64,000 nt of DNA, taken from contig NZ_CCRF01000045.1 of the NCBI RefSeq assembly GCF_000751775.1, positions 1 through 64,000 on the forward strand, given 5' to 3'. Below the pieces are notes generated by a model that saw only the letters and a list, made by a program, of their open reading frames with translations, searched no databases and was not told where the DNA came from. Each line of letters starts with the position of its first letter. Position 1 is the first letter of the stretch. The translations under genes and the position numbers were made by a program. Shown one piece after another: positions 37,712 to 49,057 of this stretch. Origin of the DNA: Caldibacillus thermoamylovorans. Lineage in GTDB: Bacteria > Bacillota > Bacilli > Bacillales > Caldibacillaceae.

Positions 37712-38485
37712 ATGTCAATATATCAGCATTTTCGTCAGGAAGAAAAAGAATTTATTGATCAAGTACTGAATTGGATAGACTATGTTGATAAAAATTATGC
37801 AGGAAAACTGACCGATTTTTTAGACCCTAGAGAGCAATATATTGTTCAATCAATTATCGGAAAAGAGAGAAGCTGTAGAGTTCAATTTTTTGGCGGCGCA
37901 AAACAATCTGAACGTTGCCGGGCTTTTCTTCATCCGGATTACTATGAACCGGCAGAGGAAGATTTTCAAATCACTTTGTTTGAAATCATTTACCCGGAAA
38001 AATTTGTAACACTCACGCATCCTGAAATTTTAGGGAGTTTAATGAGCCTTGGCTTATCAAGGGGAAAGTATGGAGATATTCTCATCAAAAATAAACAAAT
38101 TCAATTTTTCTCTGCCAGTGAAGTAGCTGATTATATTCGTACAAATTATATGACTGTAGGAAAGACAAAAATCCAACTGCAGGTAAAGCCTATGTCAGAA
38201 AGTATAGTGACTGATGAATTGATGACGGAACATTCCGTGACTGTTTCATCCCTTAGACTTGATACGGTTCTATCGCAAGCCGGTCGCATGTCAAGGCAGA
38301 AAGTGCAAACATTAATTGGACAAGGGTTAGTTAAAGTAAATTGGACAACTGTTGATTCTCCTTCTTTTCCTTTGAAAGAAGGCGATCTCATTTCGGCAAG
38401 AGGCATAGGGAGAATTCGATTAATTACGGTTGGAGATAAAACAAAACGGGATAAGTGGAAAATCACTTTAGGAAAAATGAAATAA
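37712..38485 (+). CDS. ylmH: S4-domain RNA-binding protein YlmH
   Basis: This 257-residue protein has an N-terminal region of unknown fold (1-165) and a C-terminal S4 RNA-binding domain (about 180-245: TVSSLRLDTVLSQAGRMSRQ, then LIGQGLVKVNW). YlmH has been reported to bind stalled 50S subunits and to assist C-terminal tailing in ribosome-associated quality control, in parallel with RqcP. The RQC factor RqcH is encoded at 55-57 kb here. AAGGAGAAG precedes the ATG. A promoter for divIVA may lie in the following gap. Confidence 0.93.
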   Translation: MSIYQHFRQEEKEFIDQVLNWIDYVDKNYAGKLTDFLDPREQYIVQSIIGKERSCRVQFFGGAKQSERCRAFLHPDYYEPAEEDFQITLFEIIYPEKFVTLTHPEILGSLMSLGLSRGKYGDILIKNKQIQFFSASEVADYIRTNYMTVGKTKIQLQVKPMSESIVTDELMTEHSVTVSSLRLDTVLSQAGRMSRQKVQTLIGQGLVKVNWTTVDSPSFPLKEGDLISARGIGRIRLITVGDKTKRDKWKITLGKMK

Positions 38486-38582
38486 AAATTTATTTTTGGC
38501 AGGATTTTCCCCGCAATCTGTCGAAACTTAGTGTATAATAAAAGACAACCGTATTTTCTGATTTTTATATGGAGGTGGCATG

Positions 38583-39098
38583 ATGCCGTTAACGCCGTTG
38601 GATATACATAATAAGGAATTTGCCAAAACCTTTCGTGGGTATGATGAAGATGAAGTGAATGAATTTTTAGATCAAGTGATAAAAGACTATGAAATAATCA
38701 TTCGAGAAAAACGCGAATTAGAAAATCGAGTCAAAGAATTAGAGGAAAAATTAAAGCATTTTAGTTCCATTGAAGAAACATTGAATAAATCAATCGTTGT
38801 TGCTCAAGAGGCCGCGGAAGAAGTAAAAGGCAGTGCGCAAAAAGAGGCGAAGTTAATCATTCGCGAGGCTGAAAAGAACGCGGATCGAATTGTTAATGAA
38901 GCTCTCTCAAAAGCGAGGAAAATAGCCTTAGAAATTGAAGATTTGAAAAAACAATCAAAAGTATTCCGCAATCGATTTAAATTATTGATTGAAGCCCAAC
39001 TGGATATGATCAATTCAAACGATTGGGAACAATTAATGGAGTTTAATGTGGACGCAACCGAATTAAAGTCGGCTGAGGAGGATATCGTTATTAAGTAA
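38583..39098 (+). CDS. divIVA: Cell division and polarity protein DivIVA
   Basis: DivIVA recognises curved membrane at division sites and poles and positions MinCD and other partners. The 171-residue protein has the conserved N-terminal membrane-binding module (PLTPLDIHNKEFAKTFRGYD, then VNEFLDQVIKDYE) and long coiled coils (about 25-65 and 75-145). I start at ATG 38583, five bases after GGAGGTGG; the adjacent ATG at 38580 is too close to that site. TATAAT at 38534-38539 may be its -10 box, without a matching -35. Confidence 0.95.
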   Translation: MPLTPLDIHNKEFAKTFRGYDEDEVNEFLDQVIKDYEIIIREKRELENRVKELEEKLKHFSSIEETLNKSIVVAQEAAEEVKGSAQKEAKLIIREAEKNADRIVNEALSKARKIALEIEDLKKQSKVFRNRFKLLIEAQLDMINSNDWEQLMEFNVDATELKSAEEDIVIK

Positions 39099-39254
39099 TT
39101 GCTTAAATGGGGAGAGCCAAGAAGATGAGGGAATCAAGGACCTCTGAGTACCTGAGCTTCTGTTTTTCATATAAAAGAAAAAGGAAAACGACGGCTGTTT
39201 TTCCCGGACTTTTTGGATTTCCTCTAAAAATAACTGGATTTATGCAAATTGTTA

Positions 39255-39284
39255 TTGACTTCTATCACCATATTTGCATATAAT
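39255..39284 (+). promoter_or_regulatory. Sigma-A promoter of the ileS leader
   Basis: TTGACT (39255-39260) and TATAAT (39279-39284) are separated by 18 bases, placing the start site near 39291, just ahead of the T-box leader. The region 39099-39254 upstream holds no gene; a weak GGAAAA/TTTTCC hairpin may end divIVA transcription. Confidence 0.75.
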
Positions 39285-39321
39285 TCCTTATATCCATAAA
39301 ATATTCTCATATTATTTACAA

Positions 39322-39570
39322 ACAATGAAGGGGACAGTACAATTTTTCTGCTTTTATCCAGCGAGTCGAGGATGGTGGAAGCTCGATTAAAAAGGGAAAT
39401 TGGAAAATCACCCCGGAGTTCCTGCTCTGAAATTGAATAGTAAGGGTGGGCGTGTTTCACGTTATAAAATGAGCGGACAAAGAACGTCTTTTCTCTTTGT
39501 CTATTTGGGTGGTACCGCGGGAAAGCTTTCTCGTCCCATATACAGGGATGTGAAGGCTTTTTTATTTTAC
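39322..39570 (+). promoter_or_regulatory. T-box riboswitch, isoleucine specific
   Basis: The leader has the stem I segments GGACAGTACA and GGATGGTGGAAGCTCG and a specifier codon ATC (isoleucine) at 39407-39409 inside GGAAAATCACCCC. It also has the T-box TGGGTGGTACCGCG at 39506-39519, whose centre pairs with the tRNA acceptor end. A competing terminator follows, with an arm starting AAGCTTTCTCGTCCC near 39524 and its partner ending GGCTT, then TTTTTT by 39570. Uncharged tRNA-Ile should stabilise the antiterminator and raise ileS expression. Confidence 0.95.
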
Positions 39571-39647
39571 TTTATAGCCAAAATGATTATTCTTACCAAA
39601 ACTGGTTAACACTGTTACCAAAATTCGTATTAAGGAGGGCAATTTCA

Positions 39648-42422
39648 TTGGATTATAAAGATACATTATTAATGCCGAAAACTGATTTTCCAATGCGTGG
39701 AAATTTGCCGAAAAAAGAACCGGAAATTCAAGCACGCTGGGAAGAAATGGATATTTATAAAAAGGTTCAAGAACGGACAAAAGGACGTCCAAAATTCATT
39801 CTTCATGACGGACCACCATATGCAAACGGCAGTCTACACATGGGTCATGCTTTAAATAAAGTTTTAAAAGATTTTATTGTTCGTTCCCGGTCCATGATGG
39901 GCTACGATGCTCCGTATGTTCCGGGGTGGGATACCCATGGCTTGCCAATTGAACAAGAATTGACAAAAAAAGGTGTGAAAAGAAAAGAACTGTCCGTTGT
40001 TGAATTTCGTAAACTTTGTGAGCAATATGCTTATGAACAAGTCGATATTCAACGGACCGGCTTTAAAAAATTGGGTGTACGCGGTGATTGGGAACATCCA
40101 TATTTAACTTTACACCATTCATTTGAAGCACAACAAATTCGTGTTTTCGGTGAAATGGCGAAAAAAGGATTAATTTATAAAGGATTAAAACCGGTATATT
40201 GGTCGCCGTCATCGGAATCGGCATTAGCTGAAGCAGAAATTGAATATAAAGATATCAAATCACCATCCATTTATGTGGCATTCCCGATTAAAGACGGCAA
40301 AGGGGTGCTTGACTCGGATACAGAAATCGTTATTTGGACGACAACTCCATGGACCATTCCGGCCAACTTAGGGATCTCTGTTCATCCACATCTGCAATAT
40401 GTTGTAGTCAACGTAGGAAACAGGAAGTTCGTAGTCGCCGAAGACTTATTGAAGTCCGTCAGTGAAGAATTAGACTGGATAGATTATCAAGTCTTGAAAA
40501 CGGTCAAAGGTTCTGACTTAGAATATGTTTTAGCGAAACATCCGTTTTATGATCGTGATTCGCTTGTTATGTTGGGTGAACATGTTACAACCGATGCCGG
40601 TACCGGTTGCGTTCATACCGCTCCCGGTCATGGGGAAGATGACTTCTATGTTGGTCAAAAATATAATCTTGATGTACTCAGTCCCGTCGATGACAAAGGT
40701 TGCATGACCGAAGAAGCACCCGGCTTTGAAGGATTGTTTTACGAAGAGGCAAACAAGCATATTACGAAAAAGCTGGAAGAAGTTGGCGCATTACTTAAAT
40801 TATCATTCCTTACCCACTCGTATCCGCATGATTGGCGGACGAAAAAACCGGTTATTTTCCGAGCAACACCGCAATGGTTTGCATCCATTGATCCAATTCG
40901 TGAACAACTGTTAAAAGAAATCCATCAAGTGAATTGGTATAATAAATGGGGCGAAACAAGACTGTATAATATGATTCGTGATCGCGGTGACTGGTGTATT
41001 TCAAGACAGCGGGTTTGGGGTGTACCAATTCCGGTATTTTATGCGGAAAATGGTGAACCGATTATTACCGAAAAAACGATTGAACATGTTGCAAGCCTAT
41101 TCGAACAACATGGATCCAATATTTGGTTTGAAAGAGAAGCGAAAGACCTTCTACCTGAAGGATTCAGTCATCCGGGCAGTCCGAATGGTTTATTTACAAA
41201 AGAAAATGATATTATGGACGTTTGGTTTGATTCCGGTTCCTCTCATCATGGTGTATTAAGAACTCGTGAAGAACTTCAATTTCCGGCAGATATTTATTTG
41301 GAAGGTTCCGACCAATACCGTGGCTGGTTTAACTCTAGTCTGATTATCAGTGTTGCGGTTAACGGTGTTGCACCATATAAAGGAGTTGTATCAAACGGGT
41401 TTACTGTCGATGCGGAAGGTAAAAAGATGTCAAAGTCCATCGGAAATACCATTGTTCCTGATCAGGTGACAAAGCAATTCGGTGCCGATATTTTGCGATT
41501 ATGGGTCGCTTCTGTGGATTATACGGCAGATGTCAAAGTATTCATGGATAATTTTAAACAAGTGTCTGAAGTGTACAGGAAGATTCGCAATACGCTTCGA
41601 TTCATGCTCGGAACAACAGCTGATTTTGATCCGAAGCAGCATACAGTCCCATATGAAAACTTACGTGAAGTTGACCAATATATACTGGTAAAATTAAACA
41701 ATCTCGTGAAAAAAGTACGGCATGCTTATGAAACATATAACTTCATGGAAATTTACCATGATATGAACAAGTTTTTCACGATTGACTTAAGTTCATTCTA
41801 CTTAGATTTTGCCAAAGATGTTCTTTATATTGAAGCAGAAAATAACCCTATTCGTCGTTCCATGCAAACGGTCATCTATGAATGTCTCGTATCTTTAACA
41901 AAAATGTTAGCGCCGATTTTGGCACATACAGCCGATGAAGTATGGGCATATATAAAAGGTGTTGAGGAAGAAAGTGTCCAACTGACCGACCTGCCGGAAT
42001 ATAAAGAATACCCAAATGCCGTTCAACTGGAAGAAAAATGGTCGCAATTTATGAAATTAAGAGATGACGTGTTAAAAGCTTTGGAAGAAGCTCGCAATGA
42101 AAAAATAATTGGTAAGTCACTGACAGCAAAAGTTACTTTATATGTTCACGATGATGTAAAACAATTACTAGATTCCATTTCAGAAAATATTGGACAAATT
42201 TTCATTGTCTCTGATTTTGAAGTGGCCGGTCATTATGATGAAGCGCCAAGTAATGCATTGAAATTGGAAAAGGCCTCCATTGTCGTAACAAAAGCTGAAG
42301 GAGAAACTTGTGAACGTTGCTGGGTAGTGACAAAGGATGTCGGTCATAACCATCATCATCCGACATTATGTACCCGCTGTGCAAATATTGTAGAAGAACA
42401 TTATAGTCATTTAGTTAATTAA
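39648..42422 (+). CDS. ileS: Isoleucyl-tRNA synthetase
   Basis: IleRS charges tRNA-Ile and edits misactivated valine. The 924-residue class I enzyme has HMGH at 64-67, the editing domain (CP1, about 190-400, with [13 protein letters not shown]), KMSKS near residue 593-597, an anticodon-binding domain, and a C-terminal zinc site with CERC and CTRC pairs. This is the common eubacterial IleRS1 form. The start is TTG 39648, eight bases after AAGGAGGG. It is under T-box control, and the long repeat copy 2 starts 12 bases after its stop. Confidence 0.98.
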   Translation: MDYKDTLLMPKTDFPMRGNLPKKEPEIQARWEEMDIYKKVQERTKGRPKFILHDGPPYANGSLHMGHALNKVLKDFIVRSRSMMGYDAPYVPGWDTHGLPIEQELTKKGVKRKELSVVEFRKLCEQYAYEQVDIQRTGFKKLGVRGDWEHPYLTLHHSFEAQQIRVFGEMAKKGLIYKGLKPVYWSPSSESALAEAEIEYKDIKSPSIYVAFPIKDGKGVLDSDTEIVIWTTTPWTIPANLGISVHPHLQYVVVNVGNRKFVVAEDLLKSVSEELDWIDYQVLKTVKGSDLEYVLAKHPFYDRDSLVMLGEHVTTDAGTGCVHTAPGHGEDDFYVGQKYNLDVLSPVDDKGCMTEEAPGFEGLFYEEANKHITKKLEEVGALLKLSFLTHSYPHDWRTKKPVIFRATPQWFASIDPIREQLLKEIHQVNWYNKWGETRLYNMIRDRGDWCISRQRVWGVPIPVFYAENGEPIITEKTIEHVASLFEQHGSNIWFEREAKDLLPEGFSHPGSPNGLFTKENDIMDVWFDSGSSHHGVLRTREELQFPADIYLEGSDQYRGWFNSSLIISVAVNGVAPYKGVVSNGFTVDAEGKKMSKSIGNTIVPDQVTKQFGADILRLWVASVDYTADVKVFMDNFKQVSEVYRKIRNTLRFMLGTTADFDPKQHTVPYENLREVDQYILVKLNNLVKKVRHAYETYNFMEIYHDMNKFFTIDLSSFYLDFAKDVLYIEAENNPIRRSMQTVIYECLVSLTKMLAPILAHTADEVWAYIKGVEEESVQLTDLPEYKEYPNAVQLEEKWSQFMKLRDDVLKALEEARNEKIIGKSLTAKVTLYVHDDVKQLLDSISENIGQIFIVSDFEVAGHYDEAPSNALKLEKASIVVTKAEGETCERCWVVTKDVGHNHHHPTLCTRCANIVEEHYSHLVN

Positions 42423-42433
42423 CAGATTTACCC

Positions 42434-42760
42434 AAGAAAAGCGCAGAGCGCCCGCTTAGCGACGTACAAACTGGAGCGCCCCGCAATGAGAACAGATTTG
42501 CTTCCCTGAATAGGCATCGCACGAAGAAAATGCGAATGCATTTTCGAGGAAAAGGAAACACGGCGAGGCACGAGCCGATGTTGACTTATCGTAGTGAAGC
42601 TACTCCTAGAGTGAACTTCATGAGTAATCTTCCTTGATATACTTCATGAAGCTTTGCGACGAGCTGAACATCCGCTTCCTCGAATAGGCTATGGCGCAGG
42701 AGCACATTAAAGGGGAGCTAGTTTCTCAGTCGCTGGCGCTCGGAGCTAGACAATAAAACT
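42434..42760 (-). repeat. Long dispersed non-coding repeat, copy 2 (inverted)
   Basis: This 327-bp segment is the reverse complement of most of 1-391, differing by scattered substitutions and lacking the internal duplication. It runs from AAGAAAAGCGCAGAGCGCCC to GAGCTAGACAATAAAACT. Its hairpin arms are GAAAATGC (42526-42533) and GCATTTTC (42538-42545). In copy 1 they are GAAAAAGC and GCTTTTTC, so one base pair has changed on both sides. It separates ileS from the terminator at 42805. Confidence 0.92.
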
Positions 42761-42804
42761 AATCCCAAGTTATTTACTTGTATTTTTATACTTTCTTATA
42801 CTAT

Positions 42805-42835
42805 AAAAAAGGGAAGAATTGTCTTCCCTTTTTTT
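42805..42835 (+). terminator. Terminator, probably of ileS, displaced by the repeat
   Basis: AAAAAAGGGAAGA (42805-42817) pairs with TCTTCCC and the following T-tract (42822-42835) around a short loop. Confidence 0.92.
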
Positions 42836-42976
42836 GCTTGTTTAAAAAGATTTTTACATTTCTACCTTGTATTTAATGAAATAGAAAATAGTTATAGCCG
42901 TCAGAAAGGAACAATCGGTAATAATAAACATACAATAACAATTAGAAATTGGATCACGGATGGGAGGGTACATTCC

Positions 42977-43267
42977 TTGAGTCAATCGCTACATGATCTT
43001 TATAATGAAATTGTTGCAATGAAAATTGATTTAGAAGAGCACCTTAACAATCATGAATTGTCACCTCAAGTAAAACAAATGGCCGAGGAAGAACTGTCAG
43101 ATTTAATTGCGACAATAGAAAAAATTGAAACCGGTCATTATGGCGTTTGTGAAGAAACAGGGCATCCAATCCCAGTTGAATTTTTAACTTTTCAACCAAC
43201 CGTTCGTTCCTTAAGTGAAATGAAAACATTACTGAAATATTTAAAAAAACCGGTTTTTCCCTTTTGA
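42977..43267 (+). CDS. ylyA: DksA/TraR-like protein YlyA with degenerate zinc finger
   Basis: This 96-residue protein has an N-terminal helical hairpin (about 1-55) and a C-terminal segment matching the DksA/TraR zinc finger region (HYGVCEETGHPIPVE). Only one cysteine remains of the usual four, so zinc binding is unlikely. B. subtilis YlyA is a small DksA-like protein reported to affect RNA polymerase during sporulation. The start is TTG 42977, eight bases after GGGAGGG. CATACAAT at 42929 resembles a sigma-E -10 box but has no good -35. Confidence 0.82.
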   Translation: MSQSLHDLYNEIVAMKIDLEEHLNNHELSPQVKQMAEEELSDLIATIEKIETGHYGVCEETGHPIPVEFLTFQPTVRSLSEMKTLLKYLKKPVFPF

Positions 43268-43296
43268 CAGGTATAACTATATGTCCTGTCTTTTTT
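43266..43296 (+). terminator. Terminator after ylyA
   Basis: GACAGG (43266-43271) pairs with CCTGTC (43285-43290), followed by six T residues. The stem starts within the ylyA stop codon. Confidence 0.85.
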
Positions 43297-43409
43297 GTGT
43301 ATAAACATTTTTATATCCAGTAAATAAAAAAATTCCAACGGTAAATGCAAAAAATGTTCTTTTATGCTACAATGCAAAAAGAGTCTATCTAGAGTTTGGA
43401 GGGCGTGCA

Positions 43410-43874
43410 TTGCTGTATTATTTGCTTTCAATCATCATTATCGGTTTCGATCAATTGACGAAATGGATGATCGTTAAATTTATGGATCTTGGTGAAAGTA
43501 TCCCTGTTATCGAAAATTTATTTTACATAACATCACACCGAAATCGTGGTGCCGCTTGGGGCATTTTACAAGGGCAGATGTGGTTCTTTTACCTCATCAC
43601 CGTTATTGTAGTCATTTTTATCATTTATTATTTGCAAAAATATGCGAAAGGAAAACCGCTAAATAGTATCTCATTGGCCTTCATGTTAGGAGGAGCTGTT
43701 GGCAACTTCATTGACCGTTTGTTTCGCAAAGAAGTCGTTGATTTTATTGATGTAAAAATATTCGGTTATGACTTCCCAATTTTTAATATTGCTGACTCTT
43801 CTTTAACCATCGGGGTTATATTATTAATAATTGTCATGTTTTTAGAAGAACGTAAAGAGAAAAAGGAGCAATAA
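43410..43874 (+). CDS. lspA: Lipoprotein signal peptidase II
   Basis: LspA removes signal peptides from diacylglyceryl-modified prolipoproteins at the membrane. The 154-residue protein has four membrane helices. The catalytic aspartates are in GNFIDRLF (Asp102) and FNIADSSL (Asp129), and the N-terminal GFDQLTKWM and HRNRGAAWG motifs are present. The start is TTG 43410 after GGAGGG. An extended -10 box (TGCTACAAT, ending 43373) lies 36 bases upstream without a clear -35. ylyB follows one base after the stop. Confidence 0.97.
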   Translation: MLYYLLSIIIIGFDQLTKWMIVKFMDLGESIPVIENLFYITSHRNRGAAWGILQGQMWFFYLITVIVVIFIIYYLQKYAKGKPLNSISLAFMLGGAVGNFIDRLFRKEVVDFIDVKIFGYDFPIFNIADSSLTIGVILLIIVMFLEERKEKKEQ

Positions 43875-43875
43875 T

Positions 43876-44787
43876 ATGGAAAAGATTTTGCACATTGTCC
43901 GTGAGGATCAAGCGGGTGAAAGAATTGATAAATTGATAACATCTCTTGAAGAAGATTGGTCCCGGACGCAAGTGCAGGAATGGATTAAAGATGGTGTTGT
44001 GTCGGTTAATGGTAATAAACCAAAAGCCAATTATAAATGCGAAACTGGCGATAAACTGGTCATCAATGTGCCGGATCCTGTTCCATTAAATGTTGAACCG
44101 GAAGAAATGAATTTAGATATTTACTATGAAGATTCGGATGTTCTTGTTGTTAATAAACCGCGTGGAATGGTCGTTCATCCGGCACCGGGCCATGTAACCG
44201 GAACGCTTGTCAACGGGCTGCTTGCTCATTGTAAAGATTTGTCCGGTATTAATGGAGTGATGCGACCGGGAATTGTCCATCGTATTGATAAAGATACATC
44301 CGGTTTACTGATGGTTGCAAAAAATGATTTTGCACATGAGTGTTTAGTCGAACAACTCGTTGAAAAGTCGGTAACAAGGAAATATGAAGCGATAGTTCAC
44401 GGCGTTATTCCGCATGATTACGGAACGGTGGACGCACCGATTGGACGGGATAAAAATGATCGACAAAAAATGGCAGTGGTCGATAATGGAAAACATGCCG
44501 TCACCCATTTCCGTGTGCTTGAACGTTTTCAAGACTATACTCATATTGAATGTGAACTGGAAACAGGCAGAACCCATCAAATCCGGGTTCATATGAAATA
44601 TATCGGTTATCCGCTCGCCGGTGACCCGAAATATGGACCGAGAAAAACTTTAGAAATTGATGGACAGGCACTCCATGCCGGGGTTCTTGGCTTTATTCAT
44701 CCGAGAAAAAAGGAATATATGGAATTTCGTGCACCATTGCCCCAGGAATTTCTAGTGCTTTTAGAACAATTACGGATGAACTTGTAA
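43876..44787 (+). CDS. ylyB: RluD-type 23S rRNA pseudouridine synthase YlyB
   Basis: This 303-residue protein has an N-terminal S4 domain (about 14-70) and an RsuA/RluA-type catalytic domain with HRIDKDTSG at 135-143, whose catalytic Asp is residue 138. It also has RKYEAIVHG and the C-terminal GRTHQIRVHMKYIGYPLAGD motif. It isomerises uridines in 23S rRNA; the exact positions are inferred from RluD. GGAG lies seven bases before the ATG. Cotranscribed with lspA. Confidence 0.93.
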   Translation: MEKILHIVREDQAGERIDKLITSLEEDWSRTQVQEWIKDGVVSVNGNKPKANYKCETGDKLVINVPDPVPLNVEPEEMNLDIYYEDSDVLVVNKPRGMVVHPAPGHVTGTLVNGLLAHCKDLSGINGVMRPGIVHRIDKDTSGLLMVAKNDFAHECLVEQLVEKSVTRKYEAIVHGVIPHDYGTVDAPIGRDKNDRQKMAVVDNGKHAVTHFRVLERFQDYTHIECELETGRTHQIRVHMKYIGYPLAGDPKYGPRKTLEIDGQALHAGVLGFIHPRKKEYMEFRAPLPQEFLVLLEQLRMNL

Positions 44788-44853
44788 CGGGGAATTGATG
44801 CACTGGTCAGGTCATCACTTAATGTTTTTAATAAATAATTATCTTTTTCGCCA

Positions 44854-44882
44854 TTGACAAAATCGGAAATTCATTTTATGAT
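44854..44882 (+). promoter_or_regulatory. Sigma-A promoter of the pyr operon
   Basis: TTGACA (44854-44859) and TATGAT (44877-44882) are separated by 17 bases, upstream of the first PyrR attenuator. Confidence 0.88.
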
Positions 44883-44911
44883 CATAACAGAACTGAATAG
44901 CACCTTTAAAT

Positions 44912-44996
44912 CAGTCCAGAGAGTCTGAGAAGGGAACGGATTATTTTTTAAAAAAGAAACAGTTTATTCTCCTGCCCTCTTTGGCAGGAGTTTTTT
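44912..44996 (+). promoter_or_regulatory. PyrR-controlled attenuator 1 (pyr leader)
   Basis: CAGTCCAGAGAGTCTG (44912-44927) is the PyrR binding loop of the anti-antiterminator. It is followed by a terminator with arms CTCCTGCC (44969-44976) and GGCAGGAG (44983-44990) and a T-tract. UMP-bound PyrR should favour termination before pyrR. Confidence 0.93.
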
Positions 44997-45032
44997 ATTG
45001 AAACGGAAATGGATCACGCGAATGTTCCATAA

Positions 45033-45590
<558 letters not shown>

Positions 45591-45611
45591 AAAGATTGCC
45601 CTTTTAACAGA

Positions 45612-45730
45612 CAGTCCAGAGAGGCTGGAAAGGGGAAGGCTGAGTGTCAGTCGGAAGTAGAACCTGCTTCAGGCTGTGAATGCAACGCTACTCATTTACC
45701 TCTTTCCATATACTGGAAAGAGGTTTTTTT
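45612..45730 (+). promoter_or_regulatory. PyrR-controlled attenuator 2 (pyrR-pyrB gap)
   Basis: CAGTCCAGAGAGGCTG (45612-45627) is a second PyrR binding loop. The terminator has arms CCTCTTTCC (45699-45707) and GGAAAGAGG (45715-45723), then seven T residues. B. subtilis has pyrP plus a third attenuator here; both are missing. Confidence 0.93.
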
Positions 45731-45751
45731 ATACTAAATGTTTCTTAATGA

Positions 45752-47959
<2,208 letters not shown>

Positions 47960-47963
<4 letters not shown>

Positions 47964-49057
47964 AAAGACAATTAATTTTAGAAGACGGAACGATTTTTAT
48001 TGGCGAGGCTTTTGGAGCAAATAATGACTCAATCGGAGAAGTTGTTTTTCATACCGGCATGACCGGCTATCAAGAAATTATTACTGACCCTTCTTTTGCC
48101 GGACAAATTGTAACATTGACATATCCGTTAATCGGAAATTACGGGGTGAATCATGAAGATTTTGAAACATTTCAACCGGCAATTAAAGGATTGATTGTTA
48201 AAGAAGCGGCTGACTACCCTTCAAATTTTCGCAGTCAAATGACCATTGACACTTATTGTAAAGCAAAAAATATCCCCGGTTTGCAAGGGATTGATACGCG
48301 TAAATTAACGAGGAAAATTCGTCAATTCGGTACATTACGTGGGATGTTATGCGGGATCGATGTAAACAAAGATGAAGTGATTGATCGACTGAAACGGGAA
48401 AAGGCGGCAAACGACCTTGTATCAACCGTCTCAACCAAGCAAATTTTTCCGAGTCCGGGCCGGGGCTATCGTGTCGTTTTGGTTGATTTTGGGATGAAAC
48501 ACGGAATTCTCAGGGAATTAACACATCGAAATTGTCATGTCATTGTTGTTCCTCATAACACAACAAGTAAAGAGATACTGGCTTTACATCCGGATGGCGT
48601 GATGTTATCGAACGGACCCGGGGACCCGAAAGATGTTCCGTATGCCGTCAAAATGGTGGAAGAATTACTTGGTCAAGTTCCGCTTTTCGGAATTTGTCTA
48701 GGTCATCAATTATTGGCTTTAGCAAATGGGGCTGATACGGAAAAACTGAAATTCGGTCATCGCGGAGCCAATCACCCGGTTAAAGATGTCAGAACCGGAA
48801 AAGTCATTTTAACGTCGCAAAACCATGGCTATGCAGTGTCACTCGATTCTGTAAAAAATACGAATCTGGAAATTACTCATATTGCGATAAATGACGGAAC
48901 AGTAGAAGGGTTGAAACATAAAAAATATCCGGCGTTTTCCGTTCAATATCATCCGGAAAGCGCCCCGGGTCCGGAAGATGCCAATGATTTATTCGATCAA
49001 TTTATCGAATTGATTCAAAAATGGGAGGAAGCGGGTCATGAAACGTACAGATATTAA
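47960..49057 (+). CDS. pyrAA: Carbamoyl phosphate synthase small (glutaminase) subunit, pyrimidine specific
   Basis: This subunit hydrolyses glutamine and channels ammonia to the large subunit. The 365-residue protein has the N-terminal carbamoyl-phosphate synthase small domain and a C-terminal class I amidotransferase domain. The nucleophilic cysteine is in GICLGHQLL (about residue 246) and the histidine and glutamate in QYHPE. The start is TTG 47960, which overlaps the pyrC stop and has AAGGAG upstream, giving [10 protein letters not shown] as in B. subtilis. Also known as carA. Confidence 0.96.

Noticed and set aside
42929-42936. CATACAAT as a sigma-E promoter of ylyA
   Set aside because: The -10 box is perfect, but no -35 element exists at the right distance.
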